From Podospora comata (Eukaryota; Ascomycota; Sordariomycetes; Sordariales; Podosporaceae): a stretch of DNA of 64,000 bases. The stretch's first letter is position 1. Every line of letters begins with the position of its first letter. Of this stretch, positions 1 to 12,150 are shown piece by piece. Both the position numbers and the translations under genes were made by a program. The notes beneath the pieces are model-generated. The model made no database searches and had not been told where the DNA came from. It saw nothing but the letters and a program-made list of their open reading frames with translations. The stretch is taken from positions 868,001 to 932,000 of the forward strand of contig CP071499.1 in assembly GCA_017354895.1 (NCBI GenBank), written 5' to 3'.

Positions 1-280
1 TAAGATGGCACAGTTGCGGCAGGAAGAACTCGATGTCCTCGTAGGGAAATTGGCGAAGCTTGTTGCACAGCACATAGTGAATGCCTATGTGGTCGGCATA
101 TCGTCTGCAGAGGTGGGAGGCAAGCGGTCAGCGGTCCGTGACTTTTTTGTATTTGTAACAGCTGTCCTATCCTATGCGCTGGACGCTAGGAGTAACATAC
201 GAGAGGTACGACACCGAGAGGAAAGGATTCTGGTTAAAGACATCGCTCTCGAGGAACCGCTGAAGCAAGTCCCAAGACAT
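1..280 (-). CDS. PIK1: Phosphatidylinositol 4-kinase PIK1, N-terminal part (partial)
   Basis: The gene runs off the left edge; only the N-terminus is here. Exon 1 is 201-280, starting at the ATG at 278-280 and reading MSWDLLQRFLESDVF. A 96-nt intron (105-200, GTATGT donor, CTGCAG acceptor) follows. Exon 2 (1-104) reads RYADHIGIHYVLCNKL and then FPYEDIEFFLPQL, the lipid-kinase unique (LKU/PIK) helical region at the start of Pik1-type PI 4-kinases. In this family the enzyme makes PI4P from PI at the Golgi and is needed for Golgi-to-surface traffic. The catalytic domain lies outside the window, so the kinase assignment rests on the N-terminal match only. The splice joins in frame (TC|A gives Ser). 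Confidence 0.85.
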
Positions 281-1039
281 TGGTTGGGTGGTGTGCGTGT
301 GGTAGGTAAGGATGTTTGCGAAGGACCGGTTCGCGCGTTTACGGCGCGGGGGACGAACAGCGGGCAGCGGGCAGCGGGCCTGGCACTCGGGCAACACGGG
401 GAAACGGGGCGGCGGCGGGCACTCGGTTCGGTGGCAGAGGACGAGACGAGATCAGACGGCGGGGAGACAGCATGCTCTGCTCTCGCTCAGTTAGAGTCGG
501 GGTTTGACGTCACGTTGGGATAGAGGTATCAGTTGTAGCATGGCTGCCACACAAAAGAATAGGTAGCTAACTTGGCAAAAGATGGAGATGTCGGTGATGT
601 CGAAGCTTTCCGACACGACGCTGAGGACAACCGATCCAAAAGCTCCATTTGGCCAATTCCAGGGGCTCCAGGGAGCTGCCCCACCTGCCGACGCTCCGGC
701 TCGGCATTTTCCCTGCACCTTCTTTATACGGAGGCTCAACCTTCCCGATGAAGACGGGAGTCGAAAACATATAAAGGCTTTCCCGGCCGTTCTAAAACTA
801 TAAACCGGGAGCATGGTTTCTATGAAATTTTCTTCTCGTTTAGTCTGGTTACTGCCTCCCTGAACACATCCACTATCGACAACCCCAACCCTAACTTTCA
901 ATACTCTGTCTCTTACAGCAATCTATCTACGTCTACGTCACTGCTTCTCAAGGGGTGGGATCCATGGCTCGGCCTCTGCCGTATTCAACATTAAGAGTTA
1001 TTTACAATCATCCTTATATACAACAAATACGTCAATGTA
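281..1039. other. Intergenic: PIK1 upstream region and permease 3' flank
   Basis: About 760 bases between two minus-strand genes. It should hold the PIK1 promoter and leader and the permease 3' UTR. Several overlapping ORFs here have no recognisable family and look like chance. No RNA gene or repeat was seen. Confidence 0.6.
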
Positions 1040-3132
1040 TCACCACACCGACTGCCTCCTCGGACGTTGCCATTGGCCTTGTCTTTTTCTCTTCTTTTTT
1101 GGTCTGACTCTCTGTAATAACTGTTAGCTCATGTTCACTTCTCAAACAGTCCAGCCTCAAGCAACTCACCTTGTACTTCACTCTCTCGCTACCATCAGGC
1201 ATCTGGACAATCTCATGCTGGATATGGTATCCAAACGCGGGCAGCACCTTTGCCCAAATCAGCCAGTATGCCGTCCCGATCGCCAACAGACTCGTACCCA
1301 ACGTGGGTACGACGTAGTACGGCAATCTCTCCGTCGTGAACACCTGGTTCGGAATGAACGTCGCCGCCTGCACAAACAGCAACGACACCGTCCAGAAAAT
1401 CGTCAACAAGGGCGAGCTCCGGAAGGTAGTCCTCTGCTCCGCCCACCGCTCCGAGGGCGTAAAGTTCAGGTACACCAGCCCAACAGCAAGAAGGATCTTG
1501 ATCCAGTTCGAGCTGTACACGAAGACGTTGGTGACAAAGGTGTACACGTCTGACGTCTGCGAAGCAAGGATGAAGACTGTTGTCACAATCCAGTGGAGAA
1601 AGATGGCACCGGATGGAGCATTGAACGGCCAGTCACTCGCCCAGAACCGTGACCATGGCAAGACACCCTCTTTGGCCAACTCCTGCTTCACACGAGGCAT
1701 GGCGAACGACTGGGCAAACACGTTGCCCAGCGAGGAAAACCCGATAAACAACGGCAAAACCCTCTGAACGAAGACGCTTTTCCCCCAGACGTTTTCGAAA
1801 AACTGAGCAGCGACCACCACTCTCGAATTGGCCATCTGATCTTTCGTCATGGCAGAAAACTGATTCAACCGTGTTAGTCCCCCTTTTTGATACAAAACAA
1901 ACCAACAGGGAAATACTCACATAAGCAATATTCGCCAACACATACAACACCGTAACGATACTAATTGCAATGGGCGCCGCTCTCCTCAACGTGGTTGGCG
2001 CATTCCTCACCTCGGTCAACACATAGTTTGCATTCTCCCACCCTCCATACGAGTATAGCACCTGCAACAGCCCCAACGCATACCCCGCCGCTGTCTGCGC
2101 CATTGGCGGACCAGTATCCAGCGTCCTCGCATTCGCAGTCTCCATTTCCGGGCCATTGAAACTCGAAAAGTTACTCGGCTCCGGCCTCGGACTGGCCGTC
2201 TTTCCCGCCAATGCCGCAAAACCAGTGCAGACTAACAGACTCAGCAACACCAACTTGAAGGCCCCCAACCCGTTGCTGAGCCAGATACCCCATCTCGGGG
2301 CAAAAGCGTGGATGAGACAGACGACCGTGATGGCTGCAACGGCGATGCCTCGGGTGAGCCATTGGCGCTCGTCTTCGGGGTCGTTGATGTTGGGCTGGAG
2401 CTGCTGGCTTCGGAGGTATTCCTCATTGCCGCTGCTGCCTTTGGCGGCGCGGAGAAGGTAGGAGCTGAAGGAAATCGAGTTGGCGGTGGAGATGGCGAAG
2501 AAGACGAACTGCACGGCGAAGATGCAGGTTGCCAAGTATCTTGGCCGTTGGTAGACGCGCTCGAGGTAGACTTTTTCGCCGCCGGAGCGGGGGAGGGCGG
2601 TGCCGTATTCTAGGTAGACGAAGAGGCTGGGTTAGAGAGGGGTTAGTATTTGACTGCTGAGAGGAGAGGTAAGTGAGCTTTAGTGGTGTTTGATCATACC
2701 CGCTATAAAACATGTCAGTCATCGTCACAAAAAGGGGATCTATAAGAGGGCAGGCAGTACACACCAAAAAGTCATAATACCCCCCAGCACCCAAAACAGC
2801 AACGTCATCCCCACGCTGTTGATACTGAGAATGATACTACTTGGCGTGCTGAAGATGCCGGCGCCCACCACCCGGTTGATGATTAGGAAAGCGGTCGACC
2901 ATGTCCCTAGCTTGCGTTCTTCTGGGTAAACGAAGTCGTGGTAATCATCGGAGGAATTGTCGTCGTTGGGACCACCGCGGCTGCCGCCGTGGCCGTTTCC
3001 ACCGGGGGAGGAGAGGCCATTGCTGTAGATTGTGCCGCGGTAGGTGTCTAATTCGAGACCGTTGGGGGATTGGGAGCCGTCGATTCGGTCTTTGGAGGTG
3101 ATGGGCTGGGTGAAGATCTCTGGTTCTTGCAT
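1040..3132 (-). CDS. LAT-type amino acid permease (methionine permease-like)
   Basis: Integral membrane amino acid transporter of the APC superfamily, close to the fungal MUP1-type high-affinity methionine permeases. The start is the ATG at 3132 (MQEPEIFTQP); the frame continues upstream without another ATG. Exons read 3132-2765, a 3-nt exon 2702-2700, 2626-1921, 1859-1170 and 1120-1040, giving about 615 aa. The hydrophilic N-tail (about 80 residues) is followed by GAGIFSTPSSI, the unwound TM1 substrate-site motif, then VYLEYG and PRSGGEK. Next come YGGWENANYVLTEV and many hydrophobic segments. The last intron (1121-1169) has two acceptors 9 nt apart that change the C-terminus by three residues. 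Substrate specificity is inference; another large neutral amino acid is possible. Confidence 0.85.
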
Positions 3133-5576
3133 TGTGGTTGGACTGGCTGAATTCCTCACCACACACCGAGTGGTGATGTGGAAGGGAAAGGGGCTGAGCT
3201 GAGCCGAGCTGCTGGGGGATTAAGATTGGTGATAAGATTGGGGTGCGAGTAGTGCTCGGTGAACGAGTTGATATATTCGGTAGCCTGCCTGGCCTCTCAC
3301 TCACTCCCACGTAGGGTGAGTGGTGATGAGGCTGGGTGGTTTAGTGGTTGGAAATGTGGGTTGGGTGAATCTGCCTGTGTGGTGGTGCTGTGTAGATATG
3401 AGCTGGGATCTGGGTCAAGTACACCGTGAGACAAGTGGGCTGAGACAGGTTGTGTCTATCGGCGCTTGTTTCTTTCTGCCTAGATCGCTAACAAAACTGA
3501 CGTCAAGTTGCTGGTGTAGTTCGATCCGTCTCTTCTCAATCGAGTCCTCGGTCAAGCAACGAGCCTCACTTTCAACATCCCCTGGCTGTGCTGTGGTGTG
3601 TGTGCCGGGTATCCGTACCCGCATTCAGTGGCGCTTCTTGCCCCGTCCTGCAGCAACAAAAGTACAAGATGGGATAAGTCTTCGGTTCTTCAAATGGCGG
3701 TATCCAAAATGAGAATTATCTTGTCAAAATTCGCTGACAAGGCAGATTTTGTACATTGAAAAGAAAGACAGGTCGTTGAAAGTGAAAATGAAAATATAGG
3801 AGAGAGAGAGAGAGAAGGCGAATTGATTGATGAGAGGTTCAGCTAGACTAAACCCAGCTCCCCGGTCATGCTCGAAATCCAGCCAAGCCAAGCCTTCCCG
3901 CCTGGCTGCGCTCCTCTTGTCGGTTTTTATCACTATTATCATGCTTTTGGGTTGGGTTGGTTGCAGCAGAGGGGACCGCCAGCGAGATGCAGCCAATGAT
4001 GGACCCTTGTCGACAATTTTTGGATTCTTACCTCTTGGGTGCTTGATGCGACGCTGGCCTTCCCACGAGATGCATGACTTTTTGGGACTTTGTGGAAATG
4101 GAACCCAGAGGTTTGGGCCGTGCCGTGCTTGTGATCTGACAGGAGTGTGGAATTTGACCTTGATTGCGGTGATAAGGTGAGTTTTGGAATTTGATGTTTT
4201 GTCAATGAGTGAGTGTGAATGGATTTCATTCAAAACTCCCAAGTGTAATTAAAGCCGCTGCTAGACCCCTACTGAAACATCCCAACGGCGTCCAAGCACG
4301 CTCGGGTCATCTCTCTCCCCGCCTCTCATCTCAGCTCCAGCCTTATCTTCAACTTGCTCCTTTTTTCAAAATATATTATCTTCAGTGTACATATAAAAAT
4401 CCCATGTCTCATGAAACAATCCATTCTTCCATCCCAGAAAATCAGTACCATTATTTGTGCCCCTCCATGCCACCATGCCATCTCAAAACTCACCTCACAT
4501 CGGCAGGGCCACCACATGGCTCGCTTAACATTTTCTTATTGTTCGTCCCCTCCTCCCCAGCTGTTCAGATTGATCGGCGCGCACCTCCTCGCGGTGGTGC
4601 TCCTCGCCCAGAGTGGGGCCGCAGGAAAGGACCAGTAACCAGGAACCCAACAACGCTGGTGGCCTGAGACGAAACTCATATCATCAAGCACAAGCACGTA
4701 GACGAAATTCATGAACTTCTGGATTTGGGCCAGGATCATGATCGACCAGAACTGCTGGTCAAAGAAGTTCCAGGCTGTGGAACGTCTGGTTATCGAAGAA
4801 AGAAACACTTGCTACCGTCGGGCGGGCAGGCGGGGCGCTCCCGGGCGGGACACTCGCCCGTAATCAGCCAGTTCAAAATCTGGGGAAGAACCCTTGCCCC
4901 GCTTTTTTCCTCTCACAGGCTTTTCGGCTGGTGTTGGTTTTGTTGACCGAGGAGTTTGAAATACTGCAGAACACCGCCTCATCTTGTGGAAGTCGGTAAC
5001 TGAGTTTGGTAAAGCTTCGATCTATCGTTCAGGTTTTGTGTAGGATTTCTTGACTCAGGTTGGATATTTCCTGGAGTGCTGGGACGGAAAAGGCTGTGCC
5101 GCTTTTGCCTTTGACGGTGATTTTCGTCGGGGGGGTTGTTGATGGGTAGGAGTTTTCGTCCCATGTGCAAAGATATTAGCAGGATCGCTATTGTCATTGC
5201 TCCTGTAAGCTGCTCCCATCGTTCGACTTGCTTCGGCTTGTACCCGATCGTTCACACAGACATTGCTCCCGCCTGTAGTTATATACCTGAATCTTAGATC
5301 TCATAAGTAAATTGCAAAAAATGGTATAGTATGTTATGGTATCGTACCCCAACCTGACCTTATGAAGCCCGTCCCATCTGTGCCTATACAAGATAAGAAA
5401 AAATCCATCGCTATCTCTCGTCCGATGTATATATACCATCCCCTTGGATAGGCCGACTCTGTTCATGATATATGACGTTTCACATGATGTATGTTCCTTC
5501 CGTCTCTCTGCTGCTATGTACCTCACTGTGTTCATATACCCCCCCACGCTCGGACGATTTGTTGCCCCTAATCACA
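3133..5576. other. Intergenic, 2.4 kb, permease upstream region
   Basis: No gene recognised. It contains a short GA run near 3803-3820 and several small ORFs without family features. It separates the permease start from the 3' end of the next minus-strand gene, so it is mostly permease promoter and leader. A 91-codon minus ORF at 4536-4808 was considered and not accepted. Confidence 0.6.
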
Positions 5577-8320
5577 TCACCAAAACAACTCCCTGGCTTG
5601 TCGCCCGTGTAAACCACCCGTGCTCGTCATCTCTTCTTGTATTTGTTCTAATCGCTGGCGTTCTCGTCGCCGTTGGTGAAGGACTTCTTTCCATTTTTGG
5701 ACAAAGTTGTCTTGACCTGCGTGCTCTCTTGTTAGTATTCGTCACCAGAAAGTGAGAAGGGACAAGAGACGTACTTGGCGAGTTCTCAAACTCAATCTCA
5801 AAAGTCTTGTACAAATCGTACTTTTCCACGTCTTCCTCCCCTTGTTGACCATGGATGTCTAATCCAGCAGGCTCGGAACCTATGCCTTTTTCCATATGTG
5901 CTGTTTATTGTCAACTTCATTACCTTGCATCTCCAGACGAAAGAGGATAGGCATACCTTTCACCCCCGGCCACCGTGACACCCTCCTTGTAAACGGCCCC
6001 GGCCCCTTTCTTGGTTTCAACTTCACAATCGTCTGCCCTTCCAGCTTAATATCCAAATCATCGGTGACTAATTCCCCAATCAGTCAGCACAACCCCCCCA
6101 AATTTCGTCCGAGCACAAACAGCAAACTTACTAAACAAAGTGATGTACTCCCCCGAACGTCCCAAATAAACCATCAGCCTTGAACTGCTGGCTACCAATC
6201 TCTCCCTCAACGGTCCACTTAACGCCGTCCCAGCTGTTACAAAACTAGCCACTTCTGCTGATGGCCCCCCGACACTTCTCCTTCCACCTTCGTTGCTCTC
6301 GTGCCAGATCTGCAGCCTAACCCCAGAGTACTTCTCTATCTCCCTCGACCCGCTTTTGTTTAGCGTGACCAACTTAACGCTTTGTATATCAAGCACCACC
6401 TTCTGACTTGTCAGGCGAGCCTGAAAGTCGAATAACGCCGCCGGTTTGTCAAACTGATATATCCCGCTTGGTCTTCCTGTTCCTGCCTGCGAAGAAGATG
6501 ACATATACCCGCTTCCCGGGCCCTGTTCTGATTCCCTATCGCGGATGTAGACCACGTTTGGGAGTCGTTGATCATAGGCATATGCTGGGACGAGTTGGGC
6601 ATTGATGGATTTCACTGTTGGTTCTTAGTCAGTATCTTCCGTCTGAACTACTGCCGGAAGAGAGGGGGCACAAACTCCAATATGTTTCTGACTCTTTTGG
6701 CGCTTTACAGTGGAACCGAAGGTCGTTGGTCAAGTTATTTCTAAAGACCTTCAAGACGCCCTCCTGCCATATTGGGTTGGTGAGAGAATGAGCGGATCTG
6801 ACCGGGCTGTTTCCACTTTATTAGCTTACTGGACACCTCATGTTTCGTTTGGCGGTTGGAGAAGCATACCCATCAAACACCAGGTCCTCCCCTGGCAGCA
6901 CATTGTCCCTCCCCGTGCTCCCCCCATCGCTCGACATCATCGACGGGGCCATTCCAGGGGTTCCCGCTACATCGGTAGTGCTCTGCATCGGGTGCATCAC
7001 CACCACCGGCGTCAAGGTGTCATATTCCCCTCCCCCGCCATATTCCTGCGTTGGTGTTGCCCCAAAACTAGCGTAACTCGGCTGTCTTGCCACAACAGAC
7101 GGTGATGCTACGTAATCCGATGTAGGCACATGGTGATACAGCGGCGGGTAGTGATGGTGTCCTCGAATCCCTGGTCCGTTGTAAAACTCCTTCTCTACTT
7201 CTGAGGGCGATGGCGTCGGGGGTGATAGAGGGTCTGATATCCTTCGTGGATGCGGGTGAGACTGGTTGTAATATTGGTGGAGATAGTTCGAGTTGGAGGA
7301 CGAGTACGAAGATGACGTAGGCAGTGTTACCAGAGTTGGCGAGAGTGATGACGCTGATGGGCTGCTCGATACTATTGGTATTGACTCCCCTAGGAGTGAT
7401 GGTAGGCCAGTCGTCGTCGGCGGCAGTTGGCGGGAGGCGTTGACTGCTTGTTGCGTATAGCCGACGTAATCGGGGCTGGTCCAGCGTGTCTGATGTGGGT
7501 TCCCACTCCCAGACGACACGGATGACGTGCGAGCATGGTGGGCATGTTGGCTTGAAGGCTCCAAGTACTGCTGTGGTGACGACGGCGGGTGCTGCTGTGT
7601 TTGCGATATGGAACCCCTGGGTGAAGCCGTTGTACTTCGCGGGGTTGCCGGCGCCACTCCGGGGACGCCCATGTAGGGATCCGTCAAGGCTTCGGCCGCT
7701 TGCACCCCGCCATCTGACTGTCCGTACAAAGGGTTGACCCCAAAATGGTTGCTGCCGACGCTGAGCTGGGCCATCATCGTGCTGGCTTCATGAATCGGGC
7801 TCTGGGGCGGTGGTGGTTGTGGTTGTGGTGGTGGTTGTGGTTGTGGTGGTGGTTGTGGTTGTGGTGGTGGTGGTGGGTTATGCCTTCGAGGGGAGGAGTG
7901 CGAATGCGAGTTGGCATTCGACGGCGACCTCCCCCATGTCGCAAATGTCTTAAAAGAGAGTGAGCTCGAAAGAGAACTGGCAACCGGCGGCGCGCGGCTT
8001 GCTATCGGCGGCGTCCTCGCAGTCGGAGCGGCTTGATAACTTGGGGGACTGGCAGACGGAGGTGGTGTAAAAGGGGCCGAAGCGGAAGCAGACGCTGGGC
8101 TGGGGAGTTGTCCTGGTGCGGGATCGGGAAGCTCTTCTAACCGGTAGCGGCGGCCGTTTGGTGCGATGATGATGTTGCGATCAACAAACTGTAGGGTTGC
8201 GTCGATGGTCGCGCGATCAAAACCGCTGTTGAAGAGGTCCGAGAAAGGCGTTGTAGCCTCGTTGTCCACGGGGGGAAGAAGGCTAGGGGCCGCTGTGTTA
8301 CGGCCCTGGGCTGGCATCAT
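5577..8320 (-). CDS. Conserved fungal protein of unknown function, six exons
   Basis: I do not recognise the family. Six exons join in frame: 8320-6830, 6763-6676, 6614-6132, 6067-5957, 5900-5775 and 5716-5577, giving 812 aa. Residues 1-75 look folded and include NGRRYRLEELPDP. About 75-470 is disordered, rich in Pro, Ser and Gln, with PQPQPP repeats near residues 150-170. From about 480 the protein looks globular: KVFRNNLTNDLRFHCKAP, then AYAYDQRLPNVVYIRDRE, a beta-rich stretch, and DDLDIKLEGQTIVKLKP. It ends in a charged helix, WKEVLHQRRRERQRLEQI, likely coiled coil. No signal peptide or membrane segment is visible. The first intron could use other acceptors, but the chosen one (GGCAG at 6766-6764) keeps a long open frame. 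Confidence 0.7.
7801..7876. repeat. 18-bp coding minisatellite
   Basis: About 3.5 tandem copies of an 18-bp unit of TGG/TTG triplets lie inside the conserved protein gene. On the minus strand they encode the PQPQPP hexapeptide repeat. Such runs change length by slippage without breaking the frame. Confidence 0.8.
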
Positions 8321-9678
8321 GGACGTGGATGACGCCGCGCAAGCCCCATTCGTTCTACCTGCCCTTCAACCTGCCATGGCCGTGTCGCTAGGACTGTTGT
8401 AAGACGGCGGTGATCGACACGTCGCATATGTGTTGTGCCTCTTCAGGTGTCGGTTTCTGCTCAGCCAACACGGCAGCGGTAGCGGGCATAGGCACTGCTA
8501 GCCGGCAACGGTCAAAAGCGCACTAAGATAAGAAGAGACAGGGACAAGCGAAGCAGCTTTGGGGAAGACAGGGGCAGTGACGGGGAAGTGGGAGGGAAGG
8601 CAAAGGAAACGCGCGCGGGGGTGGGCAGGGCATGGCCAACCCTCCCTCCAGATTCGAAAGCGAAAAGCCGAGAAATTTCACTGGGTGCTCATGCCGATGG
8701 ATGCTGCTTCCTCTCAGCTCAGCTCCATGCACCGGACAAGTTGGAGGTGACGAGATGCTGCAACCAGGCAGCGCCACCCGTCTTCATTGGGCATTGGGCA
8801 AACACAACCTCACAGTGTTGCTTCGTTAGCACCAAGCAGCAAAGTGTCGGGGACCAGGGGTCAAAAAGTGGTCTCGGTAAGGCTGAATGCCCACCTGTCG
8901 ATCCGGCTCACGAGGACGGGCTTCCCGTTGTCACCTACCTATCGGCATCAGTCATGGTAGGTGTTGTAGTTACAGGCATAGTTGCGAGCACATAGTTGCA
9001 AAGTGTAGGAGGGTTCCACTAGGGGCAGACTCCGGTTATCGGGAATGGCCGTAGTGTAGCAGATGCGGCCTAATGTCTAGCCGTTCGCATTTTTGAAGGT
9101 GAGGTGGGCGACTGGTACCCATTGTGAAATCTAGAAGGGTCCAACCCGGCACATACTGAGGCGCCCTATCTGCAAGAGTGCCGAACCCACATACGAATGA
9201 GTTGGAAATGGTAGGTAGGTGGTGTGCTGCGTTATCTTGGACCCGACGCCCCGGCTTATCCCGTCGCCCATCAGTAACAAGCCAGAGCAGTTCTCCGTCT
9301 CTGCCGCAGACCGACATCTCCGGTTATCACCCACGATATTCGGTACAAAACACAATGCTTGCTTCGTATAAACACAAAATCTAACGCGTCCCCAGTGCCA
9401 TGCTCGTGTAGCCTCAACTGGCATTGCCAGGTCAGAATACTCCGCTCCATCCCATGAAAACAAAGTGCCATCCATCTCTTTCAGACCGAGATCCTCTTTG
9501 ATGCTAAAGCACAAACACCGGTATATCAATGCTCCTCTGAGAAATAGCAATAGTTTTCTCCCGCTTGTCCCAAACACGCCGCCCATCCCTGGTCCATTTC
9601 CCCGTAACGCCTGCTTTCCCGTCCTTGGTTTGCAACCAGTCATTATAAGTCTTGTATCGCCGATTCAAGACCGTGAGC
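8321..9678. other. Intergenic, 1.36 kb
   Basis: Upstream region of the conserved protein gene and 3' flank of the NC2-alpha gene, both on the minus strand. ORFs on both strands lack family features. I see no RNA gene. Confidence 0.6.
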
Positions 9679-10824
9679 TCAGGCTACCTTCTTCCTCCTG
9701 CCGGCTCTCTTCTTCTTCTCGGGTGCCTCGTCCTCGCTTTCCGTCTCGGCTGCGCTCTTGGATTTGCTAGGACCTCCCTTTTTCTCTTCTGTCGTCTCGA
9801 CCCTACTAACGATTTCTCTCAGAAAGTCCCATTGCTCGTCCGCCTCGACGACTTGCTTCAGCATTTGTGCTGATACTCGCTTCGAGTTCTTCTCCCGGGC
9901 TAGATCCGCGCTCTTAGTCACCATTTGCACCATAAAAAGCTCCAAAGCTTTCCCCACCGCGATAGGCGTCTGCTGTGCCACCTTGCCTACTTCTTCGTCA
10001 GCCTGCATGATGCGCTTGATCCGCGCTGTTGGGAACTTTGTCTTGACTGGGGAGGGCTCGATGGTGGGAGGTGGGGGTCGGGCAGCTGCCCCACGTTTGG
10101 GAGGCATCGTGCTTGCGGGGTTGCCGGAGTTGATGTTGTTGCTGTTGTGGTTCGCGTCGTGAGATTCCGGTGGGCTGACTGTGCCGTCTAGACCGTGGGG
10201 AAAGCCAGCAGGTTGAGTTGTGAACGCGCCGGACGTGTAATGCTGCGCGTGAAGTGGTGTCTGTTGCTGCTGTTGCTGATGAATCGGCTTTTGTGGACGG
10301 TACTGATAATTGTCTGCGCCGTACCACGATCGGTTTTGGTATGATTGCGGCGAAGGAGCTGTGTAACTGGACGCCGAAGCGGGTTGTGACGCGGGAGCAG
10401 CGGACTGGGGGATATAAGTTGAGTAGGTCTGCGACTGCGGTGGGTATGCGGCTCCGCTAAAGCTGGTGTTTAGGGGCGGCTGATTGGTGATATCGCTGAG
10501 GTTCTTGGATGGTCGTACGGTTTGCGCCAAGGCCTGAGGCGGTGTCGCGAGCTGTGGTTGCTGATGTGGCGATTGTGGTTGTGGTTGTGGTTGATGAAGT
10601 TGGTAATGGTGAGAGCTTTGGTTTGCTGCTGGCTGGCCTGAAAAATATGTACTTGAAGGCGGAAGCTTGTGTGGCCGTTGCGGAGAAAACTGTGACGGGG
10701 GTTGTGATTGTGATAACGGCGGCCAGTGCTGGGTTTGTGCTTGTTCCGCTGGCGGAGTGGGGCCCGATGAATAGAAGGAAGAGAGATCCGGACTCCGGGG
10801 AGCATAAGTGCCCTCGCCAGACAT
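9679..10824 (-). CDS. NC2-alpha (Bur6/DRAP1) histone-fold transcription regulator
   Basis: Intronless, 381 aa from the ATG at 10824 ([14 protein letters not shown]). Residues 1 to about 240 are low complexity, rich in Gln, Pro, Ser and Tyr. The histone fold begins near residue 255 with [20 protein letters not shown], continues through [17 protein letters not shown] and [20 protein letters not shown]. It ends in an acidic then basic tail, [12 protein letters not shown], likely nuclear. In the family, NC2-alpha pairs with NC2-beta (Dr1) and binds TBP on promoters, repressing or activating transcription by RNA polymerase II. The H2A-like fold resembles NF-YC too, but the [12 protein letters not shown] pattern fits Bur6/DRAP1 best. 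The long N-terminal extension is not in yeast Bur6. A CHRAC/Dpb3-type protein is a less likely alternative. Confidence 0.8.
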   Translation of the reverse strand: MSGEGTYAPRSPDLSSFYSSGPTPPAEQAQTQHWPPLSQSQPPSQFSPQRPHKLPPSSTYFSGQPAANQSSHHYQLHQPQPQPQSPHQQPQLATPPQALAQTVRPSKNLSDITNQPPLNTSFSGAAYPPQSQTYSTYIPQSAAPASQPASASSYTAPSPQSYQNRSWYGADNYQYRPQKPIHQQQQQQTPLHAQHYTSGAFTTQPAGFPHGLDGTVSPPESHDANHNSNNINSGNPASTMPPKRGAAARPPPPTIEPSPVKTKFPTARIKRIMQADEEVGKVAQQTPIAVGKALELFMVQMVTKSADLAREKNSKRVSAQMLKQVVEADEQWDFLREIVSRVETTEEKKGGPSKSKSAAETESEDEAPEKKKRAGRRKKVA

Positions 10825-12150
10825 TGTAGTAGGTAATGACAATAGAAAAATGTCTACCGGATGCCAGTGACCGGCGACACAATTTATGATAGGCCTGAGG
10901 CTGCCGCCCTTGCTGAGAATGGCGTCTCTTGGAATCGCTTCCGTGGACCGAGACAAGCTGGGTTTAGTGGGGTGGTTGGAGGTGGGATGCTACAAGTATT
11001 TGGGTTAATCGCTGTACGAACAGGCCCAAACTATGGAAGCTGTGGCTGGACAAAGAGAGCTTCCCGTGCAAGGCGGGGCAATGGAGGGGTAGGATGGCGA
11101 GGCTAATGCAAGCTGTGCCTGCGTGAGGTGGGCAGGTTGGAGACTTTTTTTATGTTGCATGCAGAGAATACCATGTGTCTGCCTTCAACAAGGCAGAAGC
11201 GGCCCAGGTTGACAGCTGGTGATATACCATAGGCAGGTATATGCTGGGGGTTGAACCAGATGAAGGAAGGTACAAGAAGAACGGAGCTAGCCCGTAGCTG
11301 ACTTACATGAACTTGGAGGAGAGGTCCGGAATGAAATATGAATCCCCTCGGGTCGACTTCAGATCAGGCTCTACCGCCGAGCCAGGCCGTCCTTGGAGGG
11401 GGGATCACCAGCGCGTTTATATGCATCCTGTCGCGCTTTCACGCCGCTTCTGCCCCACGGTCAGCAAATCACCAGGCGTGAGCTCTAACCCTATTAGGCT
11501 TAGCCCGAGCACAGCCCCAAGTCCATTTTTCCGAACATGCAGATCTTCGGTTTGCCCTGCATCACCGCTTGAGAATCTGCCATGCTTCCCTGGATCGTCG
11601 ATCATGGGAGCCTCTGTTTCTGAACGAGTTGCTGCTGTGGTCCGTCAGGAAGAAGAAGTCTTGCGATATATTCTTCTGAAACGAGGTGAGCCCTCTTTGC
11701 TCGACATGCCAGGTGCTCGACGACATCAGCGACTTCCTTTCGGGTTTATCCAGCCACTCACTCATCCCACCTTGCGTCCAACGACAAGGTAGGTTTCAGG
11801 TCCAGGTGGGGCAGGTATCAGAACGGCATTTCTGAATTCGTTTCCACTTCTCGGTTGACGTCTCTTTCATGCTCCGTCCAACTTTTGACTCTCAAACGGC
11901 CAGTTGCCATTACGACGCCAGCTTCTTGAAAGGTTAGTTATCTCTCCTCACCTTGTTCACACCTAGTCCCGGCGTTCATGATGACCATCAATGAGCAAAC
12001 ACAATAGCCAAAGACGTTGAACGGGGCATCGAAGAAACCGAGTCTCTGGCTCTGGGGTCATCGCTGCTCAAGTCCATGATGGCCCAAAATAACTTGATCT
12101 AATCTGACAGAACGTCCGCTCTAGCAACTGTTACAGCAACTGCTGCCTCC
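10825..12150. other. Intergenic, 1.33 kb
   Basis: Upstream region of NC2-alpha and 3' flank of the hydrolase. A 161-codon plus ORF at 11307-11792 has no family features and is probably chance. No repeats seen. Confidence 0.6.

Noticed and set aside
5-523. 172-codon plus-strand ORF at the left edge
   Set aside because: It lies antisense to PIK1 exons and has no family features; the minus-strand reading is clearly PIK1.
4536-4808. 91-codon minus ORF containing WNFFDQQFWSIMILAQIQ
   Set aside because: Hydrophobic and odd, but I recognise no family, find no flanking exons in frame, and it overlaps plus ORFs of similar length.
11307-11792. 161-codon plus ORF between NC2-alpha and the hydrolase
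   Set aside because: Composition is random-like, with no domain, membrane segment or family match that I recognise.
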